Positions 1-7,196 of a stretch of 64,000 nucleotides of DNA are shown here, piece by piece. The position numbers and the translations under genes are program-made. Origin of the DNA: Bacteroidaceae bacterium (GTDB taxonomy: Bacteria; Bacteroidota; Bacteroidia; Bacteroidales; Bacteroidaceae). Numbering within the stretch: position 1 is the stretch's first letter; each line of letters opens with the position of its first letter. The notes under the pieces are model-generated. The model was not told the origin of the DNA and searched no databases. It saw only the letters and a list, made by a program, of their open reading frames with translations. Where the stretch lies: positions 18,767 through 82,766 of the forward strand of contig JAFZWM010000019.1 in assembly GCA_017617315.1 (NCBI GenBank). Reading direction: 5' to 3'.

Positions 1-1392
1 TGGCGACGACAACTCAATCTGAACACCTACGTTGCCGTCGGTTGTAGGGTTTGGCGATGCCACTATGTTGCGCACAATGCCGTCCTCGCCAGTCAGCTCC
101 GGAAGAATCTCGGTCTTGCCGTCGCTGCTTATCCTGAACTCGTTAGTGGCGGTGTTGCCTGTGCGGTCGGTCGTGGTAAGGGTGTATCTGCCCTCGGCAA
201 GATTCTCGAAACGCGCTCTCGGCTCGTTGCCGCTCTTCTGTGCCGTCTGCCTGTCGTCCTTCTCAAGCTTCATGCTGAAAGGCGGAAGACCGCCGGTTAC
301 AAGCAGGTTAAGCGTTCCTGTTGCGCCCTGTCCGCTTGGCTGCTCAACATCGATGGTGGTGAACAGGTCCTTCTCGGCTCTGAGGGTGAAGACGCAGTTG
401 CCATAGGCCTTCACGCCGCCGAATGCGATAGTGTCGCCGCCGCAGAAATCGGCCTTGCGGTAGATTACGGCCTCGGGACTGAACGTGCCAGTTCCGGTAG
501 GGTCGATGGCAAGATAATAGCTCTCGCCCTCGGCAAGCGGCGCAATCTGTCGGATGTCAGATGCGTTGGCAGTCAGTTTCACTTCCGATTTTGCCATGCC
601 GGCCGATGAGGCCTTCCATCGTCTGCCCATCCATTTTCCGAAGGCAGAGCTGCGCGCGAACGACAGATTGCCGCCGTCGTCGCCAAACAGAAGGCTCTGT
701 CCGTCGCTGATATTGTCTGTGCTGATGCGCACGAATGCGCCATCCTCGGCACTCATTGCCGACTGTATATGCTGTGCCGACGCGCTGTCGGCTGCTATGC
801 CCGATATTCGGTTACGGAACTTCTTGTTCTTGAAGGCATCCCATATTACTCTGCCGTGCGAGTCGTAGTAGCTCGATTTAAGGGTGATGCCGTGCTTCAG
901 AGCCATGAAACTCTCGACCTGAGCGCGCTCTCTGCCCGAAAGACTGCGGTTATACACGGCATATTCAACCAGCGCGTCGGTCATGTCGTCGCTCGGCAGT
1001 TTTCCGCTGCTCGACTTGCCCAGCAGAAGCGTCTTTCCGCCCACGTTGCGCGAAGCCGAATAGCTGTAGAGGCGCATCTGTCCTGCGCTGTCGGTGTTGC
1101 AGTTCATAAACGAGCCGCCTTTGAGGTCGGCCGTGCGCGATGTTGTCTGCACCAGTTCCGATGCCGTGCCGTCGGTCATGCTCCAGATGGTGCGCTCGCG
1201 GTTCTTGTCGGCCTTCGATATTCCAACGAAGGTGAATCCGCTGCCGCCGTCAATCTTTATGCTGTCGGCGCGGTTGGTGGCAGACCATGCCAGGGGCGAT
1301 GAAACGCCGCCGGGAGTCTGTGCCGCAGCCTGCATTGCCACAAATATTGCGGCGAGTGGTATGTAAAGTCTTTTGTCGTAGAGTTTAGCCAT
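1..1392 (-). CDS. T9SS-type surface protein with DUF8202-like domain (3' end cut by window)
   Basis: The frame is open from an ATG at 1392 down to base 1, so the C-terminus lies outside the window; 464 codons are visible. A signal peptide (MAKLYDK..., ending near AAAQ) starts the protein. The middle (residues about 110-200) carries YAVYNRSLSGRERAQVESF followed by ALKHGITL. This resembles the DUF8202/lectin-like module of Bacteroidetes gliding and adhesion proteins, whose usual form is 'E.I.Y.R.LS..ER..VESYLALKYGITL'. The last visible residues, ASPNPTTDGNVGVQIELS, match the start of a T9SS type A sorting domain, which directs export across the outer membrane. It is the last visible gene of a three-gene operon, 2 bp after the preceding stop. 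The exact ligand is unknown. Confidence 0.75.
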   Translation of the reverse strand, partial: MAKLYDKRLYIPLAAIFVAMQAAAQTPGGVSSPLAWSATNRADSIKIDGGSGFTFVGISKADKNRERTIWSMTDGTASELVQTTSRTADLKGGSFMNCNTDSAGQMRLYSYSASRNVGGKTLLLGKSSSGKLPSDDMTDALVEYAVYNRSLSGRERAQVESFMALKHGITLKSSYYDSHGRVIWDAFKNKKFRNRISGIAADSASAQHIQSAMSAEDGAFVRISTDNISDGQSLLFGDDGGNLSFARSSAFGKWMGRRWKASSAGMAKSEVKLTANASDIRQIAPLAEGESYYLAIDPTGTGTFSPEAVIYRKADFCGGDTIAFGGVKAYGNCVFTLRAEKDLFTTIDVEQPSGQGATGTLNLLVTGGLPPFSMKLEKDDRQTAQKSGNEPRARFENLAEGRYTLTTTDRTGNTATNEFRISSDGKTEILPELTGEDGIVRNIVASPNPTTDGNVGVQIELSSP

Positions 1393-1394
1393 AG

Positions 1395-2456
1395 TCAATC
1401 TTTCTTGTTTTGTACTTTCTTGCTTAAGTCGATGGTGTAGCCGATGCTCACGCCAATGTAGTGCGAGTTGTTGCACCGCTCGGTATATCCGTACTCGTTT
1501 TTCTTCGTATGCAGAAGGTCGGTTGCGCCGTAGTCGTACTCAATGGCGGCTTCGAGTCCTGTCTTCTTGTCAGAATAGCCAATCTTCAGCGCAGGTGCAA
1601 ACTGAACGTTGCTGCTAACTGTCTCTCTGAGATGCTTGGCAGCCAGTTCGTCCTGCTGGCGGTATATTGTACCAGTGCGGCTTGTCTCGTAGCTTACGGA
1701 TGTGTGGAAGGGCAGTACTGCCATCGCTCCGGCCGACATGTAGAATCCGTCGTAAGGGTAGAAACGGAACATCAGCTGAGGCGCAAGGGCATCGCAGCCC
1801 ACCGACATCTTCTCTGTAAGATTTATTGCCGCCGTGTTCTTCTCTGTGCTGCCCGACAGACGAAGGTAGTCCAGACCGAGTTCCGCACCAATCATGCCAT
1901 ACCGCCATGTGCCGAAGATGCCTCCGCGGAACACGATGCTTCCTTTCTCTTTCAGGGTGAACTGTGGGCGCACGTTGTAGCTCTCGGTCATTCCGCCGAG
2001 CGATGTAATGCTGCTGTAGCCAACGCCAGCCCTCACGCCGATGGCAAACTGATGCTTTGACGGTGCAAAGACTTCGGCAGGCTCTTCTGCTTCAACGGGT
2101 TTCTGCTCCTCTTTCTTTGGCTCTGGCTGAATGTTGACAGGCTCTTCAGCAGGCATAACCGCTATAAGTTCCTCTTCGGGCTGAGGCATTGCCGGCTCTT
2201 GATTGATGACGGGCGTCTCTGTTACCTTCTGCCTTCTGGTGCGCTTCGGCTTCTGGCGTAGCTGCGATGGCTGAGGCTTGTGCGGCTCGTTGTCCTTCTG
2301 TTTCTTTGTGGTTACAGCCGTGGCACCTGTGCCTGTATCGGTCTTCGGCTCTTCCTTGTCGGTGCATCGGTCCAAGCCTATCAGCAGAGCCAGCAACAGT
2401 AGTATTGCCGTTATTGCCGCGCGCTTGCGGCGGTTGTCTTTCTTCTTGTCTGTCAT
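1395..2456 (-). CDS. Trans-envelope protein: N-terminal membrane helix, Pro/Glu-rich linker, C-terminal outer-membrane beta-barrel
   Basis: 353 aa. A charged N-terminus (MTDKKKDNRRKR) precedes one hydrophobic helix (about residues 13-27). The cysteine after the helix sits in DRC, which is not a lipobox, so the helix is probably an inner-membrane anchor. Residues about 35-130 are a Lys/Pro/Glu/Gln-rich linker long enough to cross the periplasm. From about 135 the pattern (FAIGVRAGVGYSS..., alternating strands, final YIGVSIGYTIDL) is that of an outer-membrane beta-barrel domain (OMP_b-brl type). The start overlaps the upstream stop by 4 bp (ATGA). The layout recalls Bacteroidetes proteins that tie the inner membrane to an outer-membrane barrel, but no specific function can be assigned. 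Confidence 0.7.
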   Translation of the reverse strand: MTDKKKDNRRKRAAITAILLLLALLIGLDRCTDKEEPKTDTGTGATAVTTKKQKDNEPHKPQPSQLRQKPKRTRRQKVTETPVINQEPAMPQPEEELIAVMPAEEPVNIQPEPKKEEQKPVEAEEPAEVFAPSKHQFAIGVRAGVGYSSITSLGGMTESYNVRPQFTLKEKGSIVFRGGIFGTWRYGMIGAELGLDYLRLSGSTEKNTAAINLTEKMSVGCDALAPQLMFRFYPYDGFYMSAGAMAVLPFHTSVSYETSRTGTIYRQQDELAAKHLRETVSSNVQFAPALKIGYSDKKTGLEAAIEYDYGATDLLHTKKNEYGYTERCNNSHYIGVSIGYTIDLSKKVQNKKD

Positions 2457-3172
2457 CTGCTAAGGTTGAAGAGGTATGAAACACTAATTTCGATGTTGTG
2501 GCTGTGAACGCTGTTGTCAACCCAGTTGAAGTCGTTCGCCTCGGTCTTCAGTCCGCTCGTAAGTCCGTAGAAGTATCGTGCGTCGAAGAGCCAGTGGGGC
2601 AGCTCGTAGCCGAATCCGCCGCCGACAGCCACGTCGGGACGGCCTGTAAGTTTGTCGCGCATTATGCGTTCCGTCTCGGCCGAAGTACCGTATCCGTAGG
2701 AAGCGAATTTCTCGTCCTCCTGATTGCTGTCGTACTTCAGCCCTTTAGGATTGAGCACAGCCGCGATTCGTCCGCCGGCCGAGATGCTGAAGCCCTTCAG
2801 CCACGGATAGCAGCGTAGCATGGCTTCTATGCCCAGATGACTGTAACGCGTGCGCACATCGTAGTTCAGCTCCATATTGTCGGAGTAGCTTAGCTTTGCC
2901 GCCTTCTGATAATACACGATGCCGCCGTCTGCGCCGAACAGCGCGCCCGGCTTGTGCCAGTGGGCGTACACTCCGCACGACGGGATGCCCTGCATCTTCT
3001 CCGAGAACTTGTAGTTGGAATAGTAGTCCTCGGGCACAAGAATCTTGCTTGTACCGTTGTTTACCGACACGCCTCCGCCCAAGCGGATGCCCAGTTTAAG
3101 AGAGCTTTCCTGCGCCGACAAATTCAACGCAGAAAGCATGAATAAAGAAATTAAAGTAATCTTATTACCCAT
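2453..3172 (-). CDS. Outer-membrane beta-barrel protein
   Basis: 239 aa. A signal peptide (MGNKITLISLFMLSALNLSAQ) is followed by a barrel-like sequence: amphipathic strands such as LKLGIRLGGGVSVN near the start, VAVGGGFGYELP in the middle, and a terminal IEISVSYLF strand ending near the C-terminus. The length fits an 8- to 10-strand porin-like barrel. It is the first gene of the operon that continues leftward to 1; a TAnnTTTG promoter box lies 32-39 bp upstream. It may form an envelope complex with the two downstream products. That is inferred only from the 4-bp and 2-bp gene spacing. Confidence 0.7.
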   Translation of the reverse strand: MGNKITLISLFMLSALNLSAQESSLKLGIRLGGGVSVNNGTSKILVPEDYYSNYKFSEKMQGIPSCGVYAHWHKPGALFGADGGIVYYQKAAKLSYSDNMELNYDVRTRYSHLGIEAMLRCYPWLKGFSISAGGRIAAVLNPKGLKYDSNQEDEKFASYGYGTSAETERIMRDKLTGRPDVAVGGGFGYELPHWLFDARYFYGLTSGLKTEANDFNWVDNSVHSHNIEISVSYLFNLSR

Positions 3173-3203
3173 AATTCATGATTGTTTTCGAAGTTTTAAG
3201 CTG

Positions 3204-3211
3204 CAAAAGTA
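3204..3211 (-). promoter_or_regulatory. Bacteroidetes -7 box for the envelope operon
   Basis: The minus strand reads TACTTTTG, matching TAnnTTTG, 32 bp before the ATG at 3172. Confidence 0.5.
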
Positions 3212-3403
3212 TCTATTCCACAGATTCTTACAAAATGATTTTACATTTCTTAACATTTGCGGTAGGTTATTTAATAAATATTAACATTTGATAACTTAGA
3301 TGTGGGTAAATGGACAATTGTCAATAGACTGTTGACAATTCAAAATTGAGATTCGAGATTATGACTTGTAGGTTATAAGGAGAATTTTGAAAATTGAAAG
3401 AGT

Positions 3404-3574
3404 GCGATTGTTATCGCTTTTCTTTCATAAGTTCTGCCGAATTTCTGTGCTCGAACTATGTTCGCTTGCTACCAAAGGGACGTAAGAATTTTGCAGCGTT
3501 GCCTTCCCTTGGTTCTGACGAATTTTGTTGCATCAGCGTTCGGGAGTTTGTAACTCCCATAGTCGCAAGGCGAC
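3404..3574. other. Cluster of short hairpins in a non-coding stretch
   Basis: Three small perfect inverted repeats lie in about 170 bp. They are GCGAT/ATCGC (3404-3417, followed by a T-rich run), GGGAGTT/AACTCCC (3542-3558) and GTCGC/GCGAC (3562-3574). The open frame through it (3394-3591) has no recognisable protein features. The block may be a decayed element or a structured RNA; nothing here decides between these. Confidence 0.3.
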
Positions 3575-3619
3575 AAAGAGTTAAATTTTAACATAACCAT
3601 CACCTATTCTACGTATAAT

Positions 3620-3828
3620 CTTCCTATACCTTCCATATATGGAACATATACCGAACATATACCTTCCATATATGGAACATATACCGAACATATACCCAAC
3701 ATATAGCTTACATATACCCAACATATAGCTTACATATATCCAACATATAGCTTACATATACACAACATATAGCTTTCATATACTCAACATATAGCTTCCA
3801 TATAGCTTCCATATACCCTGCATATACC
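3620..3828. repeat. Tandem array of 18-19 degenerate 11-bp units, AT-rich
   Basis: From 3631 the sequence can be cut into 18 consecutive 11-mers without a gap, such as ttccatatatg, gaacatatacc, caacatatagc and ttacatatacc, with one weaker unit before it at 3620. The two commonest units alternate over 3697-3773. Each unit keeps a central CATATA, so that core recurs about once per helical turn. A perfect 14-bp palindrome, TTCCATATATGGAA, occurs twice (3631-3644 and 3664-3677). Confidence 0.85.
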
Positions 3829-3940
3829 TTGGCACTATTTTGTATATACCAAAAGACAAAATACTCCACTTTTTCTACCATTATGAATCCTCACCGTCTG
3901 AATTGGCGGGACAATGTGGATTCCCCTCGAACCTTCCCCA

Positions 3941-3984
3941 TTGCTATCCCCTTACTATCCTCTTGCTATCCCCTTACTTCATTC
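3941..3984. repeat. Four 11-bp tandem units (ttgctatcccc type)
   Basis: The units are ttgctatcccc, ttactatcctc, ttgctatcccc and a diverged ttacttcattc. The same unit family returns at 4274-4317 and, on the other strand, at 21036-21299. Confidence 0.75.
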
Positions 3985-4093
3985 CACCTAATCCAACTGT
4001 TCGGCGGCTTGCCTGTAATCTATTTCTTCATTCGACATCATAAAACTATGCTTTTATTATTCATGACACAGTTTATTTACATTCTCTCCAGTT

Positions 4094-4214
4094 CTACCTT
4101 CCCTCTACCTTCCCACGACGTTCCTTCGACGTTCCTTGGATGTATCTTGGACGTACCTTGGACGTACCTACAACGTACCTTGGACGTACCCTGAACGTAA
4201 CTTGAACGAACCTT
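4094..4214. repeat. Eleven 11-bp tandem units (ggacgtacctt type)
   Basis: The units run without gaps: ctaccttccct, ctaccttccca, cgacgttcctt twice, ggatgtatctt, ggacgtacctt, ggacgtaccta, caacgtacctt, ggacgtaccct, gaacgtaactt and gaacgaacctt. The repeat is strict in length but loose in sequence. Confidence 0.8.
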
Positions 4215-4273
4215 TCGGCTTACTTGCATATTACTTGTTCGAATGTGGTCGAACCTTGCCCGAATTTATCGGC

Positions 4274-4317
4274 TTGCTATCCCCTTGCTATCCCCTTACT
4301 ATCCCCTTACTATCAGC
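4274..4317. repeat. Four 11-bp tandem units (ttgctatcccc/ttactatcccc)
   Basis: Units at 4274, 4285, 4296 and 4307 read ttgctatcccc twice, then ttactatcccc and ttactatcagc. They end just before a terminator-like hairpin. Confidence 0.8.
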
Positions 4318-4321
4318 TTTC

Positions 4322-4364
4322 AAAAAAAATGGGAATTGCCAGCTATTAATAGTCGCAATTCCCA
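4322..4364 (-). terminator. Hairpin terminator, probably for the nucleoside symporter gene
   Basis: The arms TGGGAATTGC (4330-4339) and GCAATTCCCA (4355-4364) pair perfectly over 10 bp. Read on the minus strand they are followed by eight Ts (4329-4322). It lies about 240 bp past the symporter stop, beyond the 106-bp repeats, so the message would carry a long repetitive 3' tail. Confidence 0.6.
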
Positions 4365-4388
4365 ATAAAAATCAATTTTCTCAAAAAT

Positions 4389-4611
4389 AATTGTCAATTG
4401 TCAACTGTCAACTGTGAATTAAAAATAATTGTCAACTGTCCATTGTCAATTAAATAGCTTTTTCAACTTTCAATTCTCAACTTTCAACTAAAATAATTGT
4501 CAATTGTCAACTGTCAATTGTGAATTAAAAATAATTGTCAACTGTCCATTGTCAATTAAAAAGCTTTTTCAACTTTCAATTCTCAATTTTCAACTAAAAT
4601 AATTGTCAATT
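4389..4611. repeat. 106-bp direct repeat, 2.1 copies, rich in TTGTCAATTG
   Basis: Copies start at 4389, 4495 and 4601 (partial). The first two differ at only a few bases. Each is built of short motifs (aattgtcaactgtc, caactttcaattctcaa). The partial third copy runs into the symporter gene and supplies its TGA stop (4606-4608 on the minus strand). Related sequence in reverse orientation lies at 20861-20957. Confidence 0.85.
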
Positions 4612-5850
4612 AGTTTTGTCCTTGAACAGAAGTGCAAACATAACGCTTACAGCAAGCGCGTATGCAGCAAAGATGAACCAAACGGTAGACCATTCGCCAA
4701 CCTGATAGTTGCCCTCGTTAGTAGTGTAGCTGTTCACAACCAACTGCGCTGCAATCATTCCAAGACCAGCGCCAAGACCGTTTGTCATGAGCATGAACAA
4801 ACCCTGTGCGCTTGAGCGAATGTCGTGAGCCGTCTCGCGGTCAACGAACAACGAACCGCTGATGTTAAAGAAGTCGAACGCTACACCATAGACAATCATT
4901 GAGATGATGAGCAAGCCAACGCCCGACATAGAAGGGTTTCCGACGGCGAAGAAGCCGAAGCGGCAAACCCATGCAAGCATGGCAATGAGCATGATAGTCT
5001 TGATGCCGTAACGCTTCATGAAGAAAGGAATAAGCAGGATGCAGAACGTCTCGCTCATCTGCGACAACGAGATAAGCAGGTTGGCATGCTCAACAAAATA
5101 GCAACCAGCATAGTTGGCATCGGCTGCAAAGCTCTGAATGAACGGCGATGCGTATCCGTTAGTAATCTGAAGGCATACGCCCAGCAGCATAGAGAAGATG
5201 AAGAACATAGCCATTCGAGGCTGCTTGAACAGGAAGAAAGCGTCCAGTCCGAGAGCCTCCTTCAGACTCTTGTTCTCGCCGGCAGGCTTTGTTGGGCACT
5301 TAGGCATGGTGAGCGAGTAGACCGCCATCAGCAGTCCCCAAGCCGCGCTAATGAAGAACTGCCAGTATGATGTAGACAGCTTTGTGAAATCCACAATCAG
5401 CATTGACACTATGAAGCCGATAGTACCGAATATTCGGATGCTCGGGAACTCGGCAACCGTGTCGAGACCCGACTTCTCGAGCGCGTTGTACGAAACAGAG
5501 TTGCTGAGGGCGAGGGTAGGCATGTAGAACGCGATGCCCAGCGTGTAGACAGGGAAGAGCTGCGCGAAGGACACATCCTCGCCGTAAGTCATGCCCATAT
5601 AGCCCACCGTGAGCATGCAGAGTGCCGCCACGAGATGACAGAAGCTAAGCATCTTCTGCGCCTGAACCCATCTGTCGGCAGCGATGCCTATGATTGCAGG
5701 CATAAATATTGATACGAAACCCTGTGCCGAGTAGAACCAGCCTATGTTTGCGCCGATTCCGACACTTGCCAGATAACCTCCCATCGAGGTGAGGTACGCT
5801 CCCCAGATAGCAAACTGGAGAAAACTCAGGATAATAAGTCTTATTTTCAT
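4606..5850 (-). CDS. nupG: Nucleoside:H+ symporter, MFS superfamily (NupG type)
   Basis: 414 aa from the ATG at 5850. The frame stays open upstream to 6198, but that extension runs back over the divergent nuclease gene and past the promoter, so it is not used. The N-terminus (MKIRLIILSFLQFAIWGAYL, then TSMGGYL) matches the Nuc_H_symport family of inner-membrane nucleoside permeases. About 12 hydrophobic segments and a basic loop around ADRWVQAQK fit the MFS fold. It would carry nucleosides from the periplasm into the cytoplasm. Its divergent neighbours encode two secreted nucleases and a TonB-dependent receptor, which supports a nucleic-acid salvage role. The gene ends inside a 106-bp repeat. 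Confidence 0.85.
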   Translation of the reverse strand: MKIRLIILSFLQFAIWGAYLTSMGGYLASVGIGANIGWFYSAQGFVSIFMPAIIGIAADRWVQAQKMLSFCHLVAALCMLTVGYMGMTYGEDVSFAQLFPVYTLGIAFYMPTLALSNSVSYNALEKSGLDTVAEFPSIRIFGTIGFIVSMLIVDFTKLSTSYWQFFISAAWGLLMAVYSLTMPKCPTKPAGENKSLKEALGLDAFFLFKQPRMAMFFIFSMLLGVCLQITNGYASPFIQSFAADANYAGCYFVEHANLLISLSQMSETFCILLIPFFMKRYGIKTIMLIAMLAWVCRFGFFAVGNPSMSGVGLLIISMIVYGVAFDFFNISGSLFVDRETAHDIRSSAQGLFMLMTNGLGAGLGMIAAQLVVNSYTTNEGNYQVGEWSTVWFIFAAYALAVSVMFALLFKDKTN

Positions 5851-5885
5851 GTTATAATTACGTTTCAATTCGGTGTAATAAGACG

Positions 5886-5893
5886 CAAAGTTA
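5886..5893 (-). promoter_or_regulatory. -7 box for the nucleoside symporter
   Basis: The minus strand reads TAACTTTG (TAnnTTTG), 36 bp before the ATG at 5850. Confidence 0.5.
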
Positions 5894-5966
5894 TAAAAAT
5901 ATGTTTGTAGACGAAATATAAATACATTTTTTATTCTAAATAAATGTGTCAAAACGATTATTTTTA

Positions 5967-5974
5967 TAATTTTG
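5967..5974 (+). promoter_or_regulatory. -7 box for the EEP nuclease
   Basis: TAATTTTG matches TAnnTTTG and lies 22 bp before the ATG at 5997. With the box at 5886 it forms a divergent promoter pair. Confidence 0.5.
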
Positions 5975-5996
5975 CCGATATAATATAATCGTAAGA

Positions 5997-7043
5997 ATGA
6001 AGAAAGTATTTCTAATCTGTACACTTGCTGTGTTGCAGTTGTTGCAGCCAATTGGTGCTTTGGCGCAGAATTCAGGAAAAAAGTATGCCGTATATTGCGT
6101 GGCATTCTACAATCAGGAGAACTTGTTCGATACAATCCACGATGCTCATAAAAACGACTATGAGTTCCTGCCAAACGGAGGCTATCACTGGACTGCACTT
6201 AAGTATAAGAACAAACTGAAGAACATGGCTACGGTTATCGCCGACTTCAAGGACAAGATGGCACCCGCAGGCCCTGCCTTCATCGGCTTGTCGGAGGTCG
6301 AGAACCGCCGCGTGCTCGAAGACCTGCGCAATCAGGAACAACTGAAGCCTTTCGGCTATGAAATAATACACGAAGAAGGAGAGGACAAGCGCGGCGTTGA
6401 CTGTGCTGCCTTCTACAACCCACAACTGTTCAAGTACAAGAGCCACAAACTTGTACCTTTCATATACGAGGATGGCGACACCGTTCACCGTACCCGCGGA
6501 TTCTTGGTGTGCCGTGGCGAGATTGCCGGCGAGGATGTAGCGGTAATCGTCAACCACTGGCCTTCGAGAGGCGCAAAGAGCGACCGACGCGAGATTGCAG
6601 GCCGTCAGGTTAAGCGTATAAAAGACTCGCTGCTTACAGAGAACCCTAATATAAAGGTGATGATAATGGGCGACCTCAACGACGATCCAATGAACGCAAG
6701 CATAAAGGATGCCCTCGGCGCAAAGCGCAAGCCTGAGCAGTGCAAGACCGCTGCCGACCTTTACAACCCTTGGTGGGACATCCTTGCTGGCGGAAACGGA
6801 ACGCTCAAGTTCCGCGACCAATGGAACTTGTTCGACCAGATTATCTTTACCGGAAACCTTTTGGGTACAGACCGCTCAACACTCAAGTTCTACAAGGCCG
6901 AAATCTTCAGCCGCGACTATCTGTTCGAGCACGAGGGCAAGTTCAAGGGCTATCCAAAGCGTACTCACGGAAGCGGCATCTGGCTGAATGGATACAGCGA
7001 CCATCTTCCAACCCGCATCTTCCTGATAAAAGAAGTAAAATAA
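5997..7043 (+). CDS. Secreted endonuclease/exonuclease/phosphatase (EEP) family nuclease
   Basis: 348 aa. A signal peptide (MKKVFLICTLAVL... to ALAQ) sends it to the periplasm or beyond. EEP/DNase I-fold motifs are in order: FYNQENLFD near the N-terminus, GLSEVENR with the metal-binding Glu (about residue 100), NHWPSRG in the middle, MGDLNDDP with the Asp/Asn pair, and SDHLPTRI with the catalytic His at the end. Bacteroidetes proteins of this type are usually annotated as secreted nucleases; phosphodiesterase action on DNA or RNA is the expected reaction. It opens a run of same-strand genes with a TonB-dependent receptor, OB-fold-like lipoproteins and a second nuclease. Confidence 0.85.
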   Translation: MKKVFLICTLAVLQLLQPIGALAQNSGKKYAVYCVAFYNQENLFDTIHDAHKNDYEFLPNGGYHWTALKYKNKLKNMATVIADFKDKMAPAGPAFIGLSEVENRRVLEDLRNQEQLKPFGYEIIHEEGEDKRGVDCAAFYNPQLFKYKSHKLVPFIYEDGDTVHRTRGFLVCRGEIAGEDVAVIVNHWPSRGAKSDRREIAGRQVKRIKDSLLTENPNIKVMIMGDLNDDPMNASIKDALGAKRKPEQCKTAADLYNPWWDILAGGNGTLKFRDQWNLFDQIIFTGNLLGTDRSTLKFYKAEIFSRDYLFEHEGKFKGYPKRTHGSGIWLNGYSDHLPTRIFLIKEVK

Positions 7044-7074
7044 AAACACACACATATTTATATAATCAGAATCT

Positions 7075-7138
7075 GGTACGCTAATCTAATAGTCGGAGTT
7101 TTTTTATGTTAAGACACACGTTGTTAGATTGGCGTATC
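7075..7138 (+). promoter_or_regulatory. Long inverted repeat between nuclease and receptor genes
   Basis: Arms of 15 nt (GGTACGCTAATCTAA at 7075-7089 and TTAGATTGGCGTATC at 7124-7138) pair fully, with two G-U pairs, around a 34-nt loop holding a T run. No T-tract follows the second arm, so it is not a simple terminator. It sits 58 bp before the receptor start and could be a leader structure, an RNA processing site or an operator. Confidence 0.45.
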
Positions 7139-7196
7139 TGTTTTGGTTAGAGGAATCTTACAAAAGAGTAAATTAATAACTAATACAGTAATAAAA

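Noticed and set aside
769..1302. Plus-strand open frames at the left edge
   Set aside because: They lie opposite the T9SS-type gene, whose minus-strand frame has a signal peptide, domain motifs and a sorting tail.
3620..3828. Possible CRISPR array
   Set aside because: Units are 11 bp and directly adjacent, with no spacers and no cas genes nearby.
3829..4194. Open frame of 121 codons across the repeat island
   Set aside because: It reads through 11-bp tandem repeats, giving a low-complexity Leu/Ser/Pro peptide with no start context or family features.
5851..6198. N-terminal extension of the nucleoside symporter
   Set aside because: It would overlap the divergent nuclease gene and both promoter boxes; the Met at 5850 starts the family's normal N-terminus.
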